Origin: Williamsia faeni
GTDB taxonomy: Bacteria > Actinomycetota > Actinomycetes > Mycobacteriales > Mycobacteriaceae
Direction of reading: 5' to 3'
Assembly (NCBI GenBank): GCA_003202005.1
Contig: QJJF01000003.1
Coordinates: 496,001-560,000 of the forward strand
DNA: 64,000 nt
Part shown: in pieces, positions 44,398 through 53,042 of the stretch
How positions within the stretch are numbered: position 1 is the stretch's first letter
Layout of the letters: every line of letters begins with the position of its first letter
The notes under the pieces: generated by a model
Seen by the model: only the letters and a program-made list of their open reading frames with translations
Databases searched by the model: none
What the model was told of the DNA's origin: nothing
Made by a program: the position numbers and the translations under genes

Positions 44398-45192
44398 GTG
44401 GCGGAAGAAGCATCGGCATCGAAAACCGAGCTCGCCGACAAGCTCGGCCGACCGCTTCGCACACGGAAGACCGCCGAACTCGTCGCCCGTAAACTGCGAC
44501 AGATGATCGTCGACGGCCAACTCGTCGACGGTGATCACCTCCCACACGAGGCGGAGCTCACCGCACACTTCTCTGTCAGCCGGCCGACACTTCGCGAAGC
44601 GGTGCGAGTTCTGGAAGCCGAACGGCTCGTCGAGGTCCGTCGAGGTTCCCGCACCGGCGCGCGAATCTGCGTGCCCGGACCGGAGATAGTGGCCCGCCCG
44701 GCGTCGCTGCTTCTCGAATTGTCAGGGACCACAGTCGAAGATGTGCTCATCGCGCGAGAGTCAATCGAACCCGCTGCGGCCGCGATTCTGGCCACCCAGG
44801 GCAAAGAAGAGGCATTCGACGAACTCGAGCGTTTCGTCGACGAGGACATTCCACGCGCGTTCGCCGAAGACAATTTCGGGGCTGCAGTGGCGCGCTTTCA
44901 CCTCCGGATGGTCCAGTTGTCGGGCAATGCGACGCTGGCACTCATCGCCGGAATGCTTCATGAGATCTTCGAACAGCACACAATCGCGGCAACCCGCTCA
45001 CGTAGCCTCACCGATACCGAGGCGTATGAGGCGAACTATCAGCTCTTCGTCCGGTCCCAACGACGGCTGATCAAGCTTCTCCGCGCCCGCGACGCCGAAG
45101 GCGCGACCGCACACTGGCAAAAGCACATGGTGGTCGCCCGCACCCTTGTCGGAGGAAATCTGGACCGAAAGGTCAAGGACATCCTCGACTGA
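44398..45192 (+). CDS. GntR-family regulator (FadR/FCD type)
   Basis: This 264-residue protein has a GntR winged helix (LVARKLRQMIVDGQLVDGDHLPHEAELTAHFSVSRPTLREAVRVLE) and an FCD domain with likely metal-binding histidines in ARFHLRMVQL and AHWQKHM. The start is GTG after an AGG. It converges on the SDR gene at 45240 across a hairpin. It may control the adjacent SDR/MaoC genes or the binding-protein gene at 46906. An AT-rich stretch at 44290-44330 should be its promoter. Confidence 0.88.
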   Translation: MAEEASASKTELADKLGRPLRTRKTAELVARKLRQMIVDGQLVDGDHLPHEAELTAHFSVSRPTLREAVRVLEAERLVEVRRGSRTGARICVPGPEIVARPASLLLELSGTTVEDVLIARESIEPAAAAILATQGKEEAFDELERFVDEDIPRAFAEDNFGAAVARFHLRMVQLSGNATLALIAGMLHEIFEQHTIAATRSRSLTDTEAYEANYQLFVRSQRRLIKLLRARDAEGATAHWQKHMVVARTLVGGNLDRKVKDILD

Positions 45193-45201
45193 ACCAACGA
45201 C

Positions 45202-45232
45202 CGAGTCGGCCGGTCAACGGCCGGCCGACTCG
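45202..45232. terminator. Terminator between convergent GntR and SDR genes
   Basis: Perfect 12-base arms (45202-45213 and 45221-45232) around a 7-base loop sit between two converging genes. Confidence 0.8.
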
Positions 45233-45239
45233 AGCTCGA

Positions 45240-46088
45240 TCAGCGATTCGAACGCCCCAGATCAACGGGAAGCTGGATACCGGTCACGTGCCGGGCCTCC
45301 CCTGATGCGATCCAGGCGATGGCGGCGGCAATGTCTTCAGGTTCGCTGTATTGGTCCGACATGGCGGGCATGAACATGGCCCCGAGTTTCGGTTTGTCCT
45401 CGAGAACTTCATGGAGCCCACCGGGCTTCAGGTCCGTGTTCACTCCGTACGGATGCACGGAGTTGACCCGAATACGATACTCCGCGAGTTCATTTGCCAA
45501 CGCCTTCGACAATCCGGTGACGCCATGTTTTGCCGCGACGTAGTCAGCCATCAGGGGCAGGCCCACGATGCCGGCGGTGGAGCTGGTGAAGACGATCGCA
45601 CCTCCGGTCCCTTGCTCCAACATGATGGGGATGGCCGCCTTCGCCGTGTAGAAGGCGCCGGTGAGGTTGATCCCGATCGTGGCATCCCAGTTCTCGAGTG
45701 ACATGTCCCAGGCGAACGCCGTGGTGGTCATCCCCGCATTCGCCACCACGACGTCGAGTCGCCCGAGTTCACTCACGCCACGTTCGAGCTCCGACTTCAC
45801 CCGGGCGAAGTCTCGCGTGTCTGTCTTGGTGGTGACGATGCGGCGATCCAGCGCTTCGACACGTCGAGCTGTCTCGGCCAGATCGGCTTCTGTGGCGCCG
45901 GCGTATTGCGTCGTCGGCAGGTCCTCACAGATGTCGAGGGCGATGATGTCGGCACCCTCGGCAGCCAGCCGGAGCGCAACTGCGCGTCCTTGCCCCCGCG
46001 CTGCGCCGGTGACGAAGGCGACCTTACCTTCGTAACGCCGACCGTTCGGAGCGTCGGGAAGCGGGCTTTCCGGTACTGCAGTTGTCAT
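45240..46088 (-). CDS. Mycofactocin-type SDR oxidoreductase
   Basis: This 282-residue SDR shares with the protein at 32918 the signature GKVAFVTGAARGQGRAVA plus ADIIALDIC, so it is the second mycofactocin-coupled-type dehydrogenase in the window. Catalytic Ser and Tyr-Lys are in TSSTAGIVG and YVAAKHG. The third-codon ATG is chosen as start because GAGG lies six bases before it. It follows a MaoC-like gene on the same strand 58 bp away. Substrate is probably a secondary alcohol of the pathway. Confidence 0.85.
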   Translation of the reverse strand: MTTAVPESPLPDAPNGRRYEGKVAFVTGAARGQGRAVALRLAAEGADIIALDICEDLPTTQYAGATEADLAETARRVEALDRRIVTTKTDTRDFARVKSELERGVSELGRLDVVVANAGMTTTAFAWDMSLENWDATIGINLTGAFYTAKAAIPIMLEQGTGGAIVFTSSTAGIVGLPLMADYVAAKHGVTGLSKALANELAEYRIRVNSVHPYGVNTDLKPGGLHEVLEDKPKLGAMFMPAMSDQYSEPEDIAAAIAWIASGEARHVTGIQLPVDLGRSNR

Positions 46089-46146
46089 GATCATCCTCTA
46101 CTTCGTTGTAAATTGAACACTTGAATATTGTTGTGCCACTTCAGTT

Positions 46147-46611
46147 TTATTGTGACGACCGATCAGTACCGATGCCGCTCCGTCGACGGAACCAGAGTCG
46201 GCTGACCATATCGGCCACGCAAGCGGGCTTGCTCGAACCCGCGATCTCAATCGTCGTTCGCGCGACGAGTTGCACGGAGCCGGCTTCGAGCTCCGTCACG
46301 GTGAGAAGCATTGTCCGGCCACGGATTCGGTCACCCACGCGGACCTGCGCCGGAAAGCGCGCGCGGTCGATTCCGTAATTGACACCCATTGCCAGATCTT
46401 CGACCCGGCGCAGGCGGGCAACAAAGTACGGAACCAGCGACAGCGTCAGAAACCCATCCGGGACAACGGTTCCGCCACCCTCGCCGGTGGCGCGGACAAA
46501 GGTGTCCACACGGTCCTGGTCGATCTGCAACCAGCCCGAAGGCCCGAGCGACCGTCCCGTCGCAGCCACGAGCGAAGGGATGTCGCGGAACGTCTCCACT
46601 GTTGCGACCAC
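46147..46611 (-). CDS. MaoC-like hotdog protein with deleted catalytic loop
   Basis: This 154-residue protein is clearly MaoC-type (SGWLQIDQDRVDTFVRATG, then PDGFLTLSLVPYFVA). The stretch that normally carries the hydratase Asp-x4-His dyad, between ATGD and AHGFLTLS, is reduced to EGGGTVV (residues 44-50), so both catalytic residues are gone. The reading frame is intact across the gap. It may be inactive, a regulatory partner of another hydratase, or have a new role. It shares a promoter area with the divergent binding-protein gene. Confidence 0.82.
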   Translation of the reverse strand: MVATVETFRDIPSLVAATGRSLGPSGWLQIDQDRVDTFVRATGEGGGTVVPDGFLTLSLVPYFVARLRRVEDLAMGVNYGIDRARFPAQVRVGDRIRGRTMLLTVTELEAGSVQLVARTTIEIAGSSKPACVADMVSRLWFRRRSGIGTDRSSQ

Positions 46612-46905
46612 CTTCCTGAGCCGGCCAGAAACAAGTTAAAAGTAGTAATCTTCTTCTAGAGAAGTCAATGGCCAAGTTCCGCGGCCGTCCGCTAGCGCCT
46701 TAGTCTGACCACTGGCCTGCGGTGAAACGATGTCGCAGCATGACCGGTCACCGGGAGAACGACGATATTCTCTGCCGCTGCAAGGCAAACAAGTGACATA
46801 GGTCATGTCTGTATGCCATAGTTCACGTGTACTTGTTTAGCTATGTTGACCTCCGGGTCGGAGACCCCCGCGCGGACAGTGTCGATTCGAACGAGAAGGA
46901 CATCA
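46612..46905. promoter_or_regulatory. Divergent promoter region, MaoC-like / binding protein (294 bp)
   Basis: No gene is seen. Features include an inverted repeat around CTTCTTCTAGAGAAG near 46650, a GACAT-N5-ATGTC repeat near 46795 and AT-rich sequence TACTTGTTTAGCTATGTTG near 46830 that may be the promoter of the binding-protein gene. No TTCC-N7-GGAA palindrome occurs, unlike the paralogous gene at 6853. Confidence 0.45.
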
Positions 46906-48156
46906 ATGAAAAAGCTCAGAGGTCTGCGGGCCGCCCAAGTCATGGCAGCCTCCATCGCCGTCATCGCGTTGGCCTCCACCGCTGCATGTAGCAGCGACGA
47001 CAGCAGTGATGACAGCTCCAATTCCTCCTCCGCTGTAGAAGCGCCCGAGGGTTCCTACCCGGGCGTTGCTGCCACGGGCGATCCAGTGAAGATCGGTCTG
47101 ATCAACAACGAAGGTGGCCAGGCGATCTCGCAGCCGGCGAGCCGCGAGGCCGCTGAGGCTGTGGTGAAGTACGCCAACGAGAATCTCGGTGGTATCGGTG
47201 GTCGCCCGATCGAGTTGGTGATCTGCAAGGAAGCTGAGGAGCCCGCCTCTGCACGTGACTGTGCCAATCAGATGGTCGAGGCGAAGGTCTCTGCCGCGGT
47301 GATCACCAGCACCGGTCTGGGCGATGTGATGGTGCCGACCATCACCGGCGCCGGCATTCCATATATCACTGCGTCGGGGCAGTCGACTTCTGAGTTGACC
47401 AATCCGGGCTCGTTTTTGTGGACCGGCGGTTTCCCTGCCAGCCTCAATGCGATGGCCTCGTATGCCGGCGAGAAGGGCATGAAGAACGTCACCGCGTTCA
47501 CCATCAACGTGCCGGCGGCGGTCAACGGTCTGGAGAAGCTGGGGATCCCGGCGTTCAAGGCCCAGGGTGTGGACCTCAAGGTGGTTCCCATCCCGTTGGG
47601 CACCCCTGATGCCACCCCGCAGGTCAGTGCCGGTTTGGCGAGCAACCCTGAGGGTGTGATCGTGGTCGGTGAAGAGACAGCGTGCACCTCGGTCTTCAAG
47701 GCACTGGGCACCCTCGGGTCGACCGCGGAGAAGTTCACCAACGCCTCCTGCACTGCCGATTCGGTGGTCCAAGCAGTCGGATCGTCCATCGAGGGCGCTC
47801 ACGTCTTCGCTGCGTACGACGCCACAAGCGACACCCCGGAAGCGAATCTGTTCAAGAGCATCATGGAAAAGTACTCCCCGAGCACCGAGACCGGCGGCCA
47901 AACCCCCGTCGCGTACCAGGGGATGCTCGGTCTGATCCGGGCGACCGAGTCGGTGCAGGGCACTGATACCTCCGCGGCTGCGATCATCGCGGCCATCAAG
48001 GCGGCCAAAGACGTTCCCGTCCCGGCTGCCGAGGGCTTGACCTTCACCTGCAACGGGACCGCCCTGCCACCGCTGACATCCATCTGTGGCAAAGGCTCGA
48101 TTGTCTTGACCATCAAGGACGGTCAGCCGACCGATCCGCAGACCGTCGGCAGCTGA
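46906..48156 (+). CDS. ABC-transporter substrate-binding lipoprotein (paralog of 6853 gene)
   Basis: This 416-residue lipoprotein has a signal peptide ending in the STAAC lipobox (Cys28), a Ser/Asp linker and a LivJ-type binding domain. It is strongly similar along its whole length to the protein at 6853, for example DPVKIG, GGRPIELV and VVPIPLGTPDATPQVSAGL. No permease or ATPase gene is in the window, so both are orphans that may share one transporter elsewhere. Promoter sequences differ, which suggests separate control. Ligand unknown. Confidence 0.9.
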   Translation: MKKLRGLRAAQVMAASIAVIALASTAACSSDDSSDDSSNSSSAVEAPEGSYPGVAATGDPVKIGLINNEGGQAISQPASREAAEAVVKYANENLGGIGGRPIELVICKEAEEPASARDCANQMVEAKVSAAVITSTGLGDVMVPTITGAGIPYITASGQSTSELTNPGSFLWTGGFPASLNAMASYAGEKGMKNVTAFTINVPAAVNGLEKLGIPAFKAQGVDLKVVPIPLGTPDATPQVSAGLASNPEGVIVVGEETACTSVFKALGTLGSTAEKFTNASCTADSVVQAVGSSIEGAHVFAAYDATSDTPEANLFKSIMEKYSPSTETGGQTPVAYQGMLGLIRATESVQGTDTSAAAIIAAIKAAKDVPVPAAEGLTFTCNGTALPPLTSICGKGSIVLTIKDGQPTDPQTVGS

Positions 48157-48189
48157 ACAGTCGACCCAGTTAGACCCTCGACGTACCGC

Positions 48190-48223
48190 TGAGCCCCTGC
48201 TCCCATCCGGGAGCGGGGGCTCA
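48190..48223 (+). terminator. Terminator of the binding-lipoprotein gene
   Basis: Fifteen-base arms (48190-48204 and 48209-48223) pair with one G-U around a 4-base loop, 34 bp after the stop codon. Confidence 0.8.
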
Positions 48224-48250
48224 GTTGTCGGTACGACGTGCAACGAAAAA

Positions 48251-48289
48251 CACCCGGTGCCACCGCATTTTGCGGTGACACCGGGGGTG
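48251..48289 (-). terminator. Terminator of the isomerase gene
   Basis: Arms at 48251-48267 and 48271-48289 form a GC-rich hairpin, followed on the minus strand by TTTTTCG. It lies downstream of the convergent isomerase gene. Confidence 0.75.
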
Positions 48290-48335
48290 TGGGATATCGA
48301 AGGCGGCCGCGTGGCCGCCGGCCATCACACGCTGA

Positions 48336-49178
48336 TCAAGCGTTCTGTGACTGACGGTGGGCACCCTCGAGAACCCGACGACTTCCGGTGATGATACGAC
48401 GAGCTCTGTCTTCGGGCGATACGCCCGCATCCTTGAGACTCTGCAAAGGAACTTCGGCACTGATCGTGATGTCATCCGGCAGCAGCGCCAGAATGCGCTC
48501 GAGCGGAAACTCACCGTCTCCCGGGATGGCCCGGTTGTAGATGGCTTCGGCCATATAGGCACCAAGGCTCATCGCCCCGAGCGGGCCGTCGCTCAGCTGG
48601 CAATAGCCGAACAGGGTGGAGTCGATGTTCGCGATGTCATCAGGACCCTCACCAGCACGTGCCAGGTGGAGGGTGTCGACCATGATCTTCAGATTCGGCT
48701 GATTGATCTGCGCGACCAATTCCGCTGCAGCAGCCAGCGACGGCACATGAGACAGAGGCGTGAACTCGATCAGCACACCCACCCCGGCCGCCTGCGCAAG
48801 CCGCGTGAAGTCGCCGAGTTGTTCCTGGATGAGGCCCGGATTGCGGACCGCTGTCTCATCAGGCTCGAAGGCACACGCGTTCGCATACGGCGCACCGAAT
48901 TGGATGAGCGTGTCCAGGTGCCGCTTGAGACCATCCAGGTTCTCGCCGGCATTGAGGAGAAAGCCGTCACCCATCGACACCCGAAGATTCGCATCGGCAA
49001 TCCGGGAGAGACTGTCGCGCAATGATTTCGGGTCGAGCACGCCAGGGTGATTGACACTCAGGCAAATCGAATCCGCGCCGGCCCCGGCGGCTGCACCGAT
49101 GAAGACCGGTATCGGGTCCTCATACAGGCTCAGATGTTCCAGCCCGACCGGCCGAGGATTTGTACCGTTTGTAGTCAT
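48336..49178 (-). CDS. Xylose-isomerase-like TIM-barrel protein
   Basis: This 280-residue protein belongs to the sugar phosphate isomerase/epimerase superfamily. Metal-ligand candidates are Glu in VLIEFTPLSH, Asp-x-x-His in IMVDTLHLARAG, Gln in FGYCQLSDGP and Glu in ITISAEVPL. It follows the P450 gene at 49238 on the same strand after 59 bp, repeating the P450-plus-isomerase pairing seen at 36498-38507. A role in rearranging the P450 product is inferred only from this pairing. Confidence 0.82.
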   Translation of the reverse strand: MTTNGTNPRPVGLEHLSLYEDPIPVFIGAAAGAGADSICLSVNHPGVLDPKSLRDSLSRIADANLRVSMGDGFLLNAGENLDGLKRHLDTLIQFGAPYANACAFEPDETAVRNPGLIQEQLGDFTRLAQAAGVGVLIEFTPLSHVPSLAAAAELVAQINQPNLKIMVDTLHLARAGEGPDDIANIDSTLFGYCQLSDGPLGAMSLGAYMAEAIYNRAIPGDGEFPLERILALLPDDITISAEVPLQSLKDAGVSPEDRARRIITGSRRVLEGAHRQSQNA

Positions 49179-49237
49179 GACCCACTCATCTCGTTCCTGC
49201 CGGCGACCACACTCGAGTTCACCTCAGTGCCAATCGG

Positions 49238-50437
49238 TTACCACTGCAAGCGAAGCGAATTGATGCCGTACATGTTTCCGTGCTGCCAGAGTTCCTGTTC
49301 CGGTGCGATCGTGTAGTCGGGAATGCGCGCGTGCCACTCTTCGATGGCAACGTTCAGTTCCAGGCGGGCCAGGTGCGATCCGAGGCATCGATGCGGTCCG
49401 GAACCGAACGCGACGTGGTTGTTCGTGACGCGCTCCAGATCCACTTCGGTCGGGTTCTCGAAACGCTCGGCGTCACGGTTGATCACGGACAACGGGAGCA
49501 TCACCATCTCCCCTTCCTTCACCGGGCATCCACCGATCTGCACGTCGGTGGTCGCCTTACGGGCAGGAACCACAAATGAGTACACGCGGAGGATTTCTTC
49601 CACGGCGACCGGGATCAACGACGGATCCGCCACGATCGCGGCACGGTCCTCGGGGTGGGTCGCGAAGTGGTAAAAAGCCCAACCGATCGAGATCGGAACG
49701 GTGTCGAATCCGGCCTGGAACAACAAGATGCAAAAAGCATGCATGTCGGAATCGCTGATCTTCTCGCCGTCGATCTCCCACGTCATGGCCGTCGACAGCA
49801 GGTCGTCACGTGGCGCTTCGCGACGCAACGCGATCTGCTCATCAAAATAGGCAGACACCGCGTGCATGGCAGCGAGCTGCCGGAGGCCTTCGGGATCCTC
49901 GTCATAGGTCAGATGCAGCAGATCGTGTACCCAGTCGAGGAACTGGCCGAGATCCTCTTCGGGCAAACCCACCATCCGCATGAAGATCTTGGTCGGGAAC
50001 TGACGGGCGAAGGCATCGAGGACCTCCGCGGCCCCGGCGCCCTTGAGTTCTTCGATCAGTTCGATCGCGACTTCGCGGACCTCGGCCTCCCGGGCCGCGA
50101 TCGTCTTCGGGGAGAATGCATTGCCCAGCAAACGCCGCCACGTGGTGTGAACGGGCGGATCCAGCATCTCCGGGATCCACAGGAACTTGGGATTGGCTTC
50201 GAGGGCCGTCACCGACTTGTTCGAGAAGGTGCCCCAATCCTGCAAAGCCTCCTGCACCGCGTCACTCTCGGTGACAACCCAGTAGCCCTTGGAAATGGTG
50301 CTGCGGAAACCCGAATGCGCACCGGCCATCTCGTCCCAACGCTGCTGATGGCTCATCACCGGCCCTCCGACGCGATTGTCGAAGTGGTAGGCCGGGCAAC
50401 CTTCGTATGTGCCCTCGGGTTCATATGTGGTGCTCAT
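49238..50437 (-). CDS. Cytochrome P450
   Basis: This 399-residue P450 has FGSGPHRCLGSHLA with heme-ligand Cys351, the I-helix AGFDT (242-246) and the ExxR pair Glu281-Arg284. It is of the same length and general type as the P450 at 36498 and shares WIPEMLD and the substrate-region layout. No ferredoxin gene is adjacent, so it may use the ferredoxins at 3792 or 36260. GAGAGGA precedes the chosen ATG. It is divergent from the VOC gene at 50726. Confidence 0.92.
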   Translation of the reverse strand: MSTTYEPEGTYEGCPAYHFDNRVGGPVMSHQQRWDEMAGAHSGFRSTISKGYWVVTESDAVQEALQDWGTFSNKSVTALEANPKFLWIPEMLDPPVHTTWRRLLGNAFSPKTIAAREAEVREVAIELIEELKGAGAAEVLDAFARQFPTKIFMRMVGLPEEDLGQFLDWVHDLLHLTYDEDPEGLRQLAAMHAVSAYFDEQIALRREAPRDDLLSTAMTWEIDGEKISDSDMHAFCILLFQAGFDTVPISIGWAFYHFATHPEDRAAIVADPSLIPVAVEEILRVYSFVVPARKATTDVQIGGCPVKEGEMVMLPLSVINRDAERFENPTEVDLERVTNNHVAFGSGPHRCLGSHLARLELNVAIEEWHARIPDYTIAPEQELWQHGNMYGINSLRLQW

Positions 50438-50725
50438 GGCGGATCCTCTCGGGTGTCGTCGCAGCTTCCGTCGTGCAACATGCGCTGCACGCGGGCGGCA
50501 CGGAGTCGGGCGACCGCCAGTGGGATCGAGTCTTCTGACGCGATCCACACCGGCAAACCGTTAAGGTCCACTGTGTCTGCCACCCGCACTCGGTTCCACC
50601 GGCTGTACCGTTCACCGGGACGGATTCGGACAGGCCATGTTCCGCTCGGCGAGACTTGCCGGCAATGCGCTGCGCCGAGACCTCGCAAACCACACCAGTG
50701 CCTGGATGGCCCGAGAAGGAGATCC
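50438..50725. promoter_or_regulatory. Divergent intergenic region, P450 / VOC (288 bp)
   Basis: It separates divergent genes and must hold their promoters. I see no gene and no good copy of the 17-bp palindrome; a GGTTCCACCGGCTGTACCG near 50590 is only loosely similar. Confidence 0.4.
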
Positions 50726-51259
50726 GTGTCGATCCGAAGTCTGAACCATGCCGTCTTGTTCGTCTCCGACGTCGAACGAAGCGTCGCGTTCTATTGCGAC
50801 GTACTGGGATTCGAACGCCTGCCGGTGGATTTTCCCGGCGGTGCATTCCTTCGCGGCGCGGGCTCAGCCAATGACCACGATCTCGGGCTGTTCCAGGCCA
50901 CCGGCCCCCGCGCCGCCGACGGATCAGTCGGCCTCTACCACCTCGCATGGGAGGTGTCGACACTGCACGAGTTCGCACAGACCCACGATCGACTGCACGG
51001 TGCGGGCGCCCTGAACGGATCCTCGAATCACGCCGGAACAAAGGCCCTCTATGGCCGCGATCCGGACGGCATCGAATTCGAGATCACCTGGTTGGTGCCG
51101 GACTCCCAACTCGAAAACGAGATCGTGCCCGGGGTGGCACCGACTCGGCCACTCGACATCGACGCCGAGATAGAGCGATACGGCGCCCACACACCCGGCG
51201 GTCCCCGCGCCGACAAGACACTCATGGACCGGGTCATGACCCGGCTGACGGCTCAGTAG
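50726..51259 (+). CDS. VOC-superfamily protein (glyoxalase/extradiol-like)
   Basis: This 177-residue protein has a single paired beta-alpha-beta-beta-beta fold, with ligand candidates His in LNHAVLF, His in LYHLAWEV and Glu in IEFEITW. It resembles small glyoxalase/catechol-dioxygenase-like proteins; the spacing allows a divalent metal site. GAAGGAG before the GTG sets the start. It is followed nine bases later by the isochorismatase-like gene, so the two form a small operon. The specific reaction is unknown. Confidence 0.82.
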   Translation: MSIRSLNHAVLFVSDVERSVAFYCDVLGFERLPVDFPGGAFLRGAGSANDHDLGLFQATGPRAADGSVGLYHLAWEVSTLHEFAQTHDRLHGAGALNGSSNHAGTKALYGRDPDGIEFEITWLVPDSQLENEIVPGVAPTRPLDIDAEIERYGAHTPGGPRADKTLMDRVMTRLTAQ

Positions 51260-51268
51260 GATACGACA

Positions 51269-51838
51269 ATGCCTCTGACACAGCTAGATACGAGAAGCGC
51301 CCTGGTTGTGATCGACCTTCAACAGGGTACCGCCGCCGGCGAGAAGGCACCCTACCCGATCAACGAGGTGATCAGTCGGACCGTCATCCTCGCCGACGCC
51401 TTCCGCAACCGTGGACTTCCGGTTGTCCTCGTGCGCATGACCTCTGACGGATCGGATACACGCGGTCGCACCGACATGTCCGGGCGAGCACCACATGTGT
51501 TTCCAGACGGCTGGGATCAGCTCGTCGACGAATTGTCGGGGCACCCCGAGGACATCGTGGTGACCAAACGCAACTGGGGCGCCTTCTACGGCACCGATCT
51601 GGACCTGCACTTGCGGCGCCGCGACATCACCCAGATCGTCCTCACAGGTGTCGCCACCAGCCTGGGAGTCGAATCTTCCGCCCGCGCAGCACATGAACAC
51701 GGCTACAGCGTCACCGTCGTGGCCGACGCCGTGACCGACATCCGGCCCGAGACACACGCCAACAGCGTCGAACGCATCTTCCCGCTGCTCGCCGAGACCG
51801 GTACCACGGCGGATGTTCTCGAGCTGCTCACACAATGA
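51269..51838 (+). CDS. Isochorismatase-like hydrolase without the nucleophilic cysteine
   Basis: This 189-residue protein has the family catalytic Asp16 (VVIDLQQG) and Lys100 (VTKRNWGAF). The third residue, normally Cys, is Gly133 (GVATSLGVESSA), as in true isochorismatases of the PhzD type, which hydrolyse enol ethers rather than amides. The cis-peptide region GVATS is present. It is encoded nine bases after the VOC gene and may hydrolyse its product. The window has no isochorismate pathway. Confidence 0.85.
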   Translation: MPLTQLDTRSALVVIDLQQGTAAGEKAPYPINEVISRTVILADAFRNRGLPVVLVRMTSDGSDTRGRTDMSGRAPHVFPDGWDQLVDELSGHPEDIVVTKRNWGAFYGTDLDLHLRRRDITQIVLTGVATSLGVESSARAAHEHGYSVTVVADAVTDIRPETHANSVERIFPLLAETGTTADVLELLTQ

Positions 51839-51846
51839 GCGCCGAC

Positions 51847-52074
51847 TCAGCGGCGTGAATCCTGTCGATCGAGCTCGCACTGAACCGCGACCTCGCTGAC
51901 ACCCCCACCGCCAAACGTGTAGAAGCGCTCACCCCTGACCGATCCGTTGACCCAGCCGCCGGCAGTCATCCAATCGATGGTCTCGCCGTCCGCGTCGAAC
52001 GCGATGACGGAATAGTCGGGATGCTGCGCCACAAATTCTGCAATGCGCCGGGCGGCGAGGCTGATTTCAGACAT
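51847..52074 (-). CDS. Small protein of unknown function
   Basis: This 75-residue protein is not recognised. It has an N-terminal helix (SEISLAARRIAEFVAQHP), then short strands (YSVIAFDADGE, IDWMTAGGWVNG, RGERFYTFGGGGVSEVAVQCEL), suggesting a small alpha-beta fold. There is no signal peptide or known motif. It converges on the hydrolase gene and lies about 190 bp downstream of tatA, with the terminator at 52246 between. A true gene is likely but not certain. Confidence 0.5.
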   Translation of the reverse strand: MSEISLAARRIAEFVAQHPDYSVIAFDADGETIDWMTAGGWVNGSVRGERFYTFGGGGVSEVAVQCELDRQDSRR

Positions 52075-52245
52075 ATCCCAGGTGATACCACGGTGACGCG
52101 GACTCCACCAAGGGCGAAGCCGTCTGCCCGGCGGGAAATGAATCGGCCGTCAACGCGGATATCTCTCCCTGTCTCGCCGTCGACGCCAGGCGTGTTGCGG
52201 ACACTGAGGTTCCGTGCCAACACCCCTTTGAACAAGCCGCCAAAT

Positions 52246-52275
52246 GCGACTGAATTGATGCCTCAATTCAGTCGC
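52246..52275 (-). terminator. Terminator overlapping the tatA stop codon
   Basis: Perfect 13-base arms (52246-52258 and 52263-52275) enclose a 4-base loop. The stop codon of tatA lies inside the right arm. Confidence 0.75.
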
Positions 52276-52549
52276 GTTGGTGGCCACTGGGATTGGTGTG
52301 GTCGCCACGAGCGGTCTCAACGTTTTCGTCGGCACGGTCCGTTGTGGTCTGGCTGGGACTGAGTTCGCGCGTACCGGTAGCAGCCGGCGGTTCGGCCCTT
52401 GTGTCGTTGTGCATTTCGTTGACTTCGCTTTTGAAGATTCGCATCGATCTGCCGAGTCCGCGGGCTGCATCAGGCAGCTTCTTGGATCCGAACAACACAA
52501 GAAAGACAGCAGCCACCAAAACGATGTGCCACGGCTGCAAAGCATTCAT
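52268..52549 (-). CDS. tatA: TatA/TatE-family twin-arginine translocase subunit
   Basis: This 93-residue protein has one N-terminal membrane helix ([13 protein letters not shown]) followed by [25 protein letters not shown], the hinge and amphipathic helix of TatA, then a polar tail. It would help export folded Tat substrates. The globin gene ends two bases before it on the same strand, so they are co-transcribed. The Tat-signal protein Lcp is encoded just upstream. Standard chromosomal tatAC genes are usually elsewhere, so this looks like a dedicated extra copy. Confidence 0.88.
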   Translation of the reverse strand: MNALQPWHIVLVAAVFLVLFGSKKLPDAARGLGRSMRIFKSEVNEMHNDTRAEPPAATGTRELSPSQTTTDRADENVETARGDHTNPSGHQRD

Positions 52550-52551
52550 TT

Positions 52552-53019
52552 CTATCCCTTTCCTCGACCTGGCCCGCTCAGCAGATGCTGGTCGGTGGTG
52601 TTGGATTCTTGGCCCGGTGATTCCGGCGGGTATGCGTCGAGCATCATCGCGGCCACTGCGGTCAGTGCCTCGTTCCATTCTTTGGACATGGCATCCGTCC
52701 ACTGGGGACCGGCGATGTCAGCCATGGTGGCAACCAATGTTGTTGCCACCCAGCCGTACATCTTCCGCGTCACACCGAGCGAAGCGTGCACCCTGCCGAG
52801 CGAACTCAGCGATGTCTCCAGCCAGCCGGGGTCGTCGAGATGTTCCAGAACCGCAACGATCGCTTCCTGCAGCATCGTGGCCTGTGGTCGGATGTTCTTG
52901 CCGAAGAGCGCCTTCACCTCCGGATAGTCGGCAAACAGTCGCTCATAGAATCGAACGGTGAAGTCCGGATCGTCGGCAGCGACGAGCGCCAAACTTTGTT
53001 CGAGCAGAATTTTGTCCAT
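52552..53019 (-). CDS. Single-domain globin (flavohemoglobin-like globin)
   Basis: This 155-residue heme protein has Tyr25 at the B10-like position (FYERLF), Phe39 at CD1 and the proximal His78 in [10 protein letters not shown]. It matches the globin part of flavohemoglobins but has no reductase domain. It may bind oxygen, NO or peroxide. It is encoded two bases before tatA and downstream of lcp on the same strand. Supplying O2 or protecting the heme oxygenase is an inferred role. Confidence 0.88.
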   Translation of the reverse strand: MDKILLEQSLALVAADDPDFTVRFYERLFADYPEVKALFGKNIRPQATMLQEAIVAVLEHLDDPGWLETSLSSLGRVHASLGVTRKMYGWVATTLVATMADIAGPQWTDAMSKEWNEALTAVAAMMLDAYPPESPGQESNTTDQHLLSGPGRGKG

Positions 53020-53042
53020 AAAAATGTCCTCTTCTTCTGTGG

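Noticed and set aside
51269-51838. Nicotinamidase or other amide hydrolase
   Set aside because: The nucleophilic Cys required for amide hydrolysis is replaced by Gly133.
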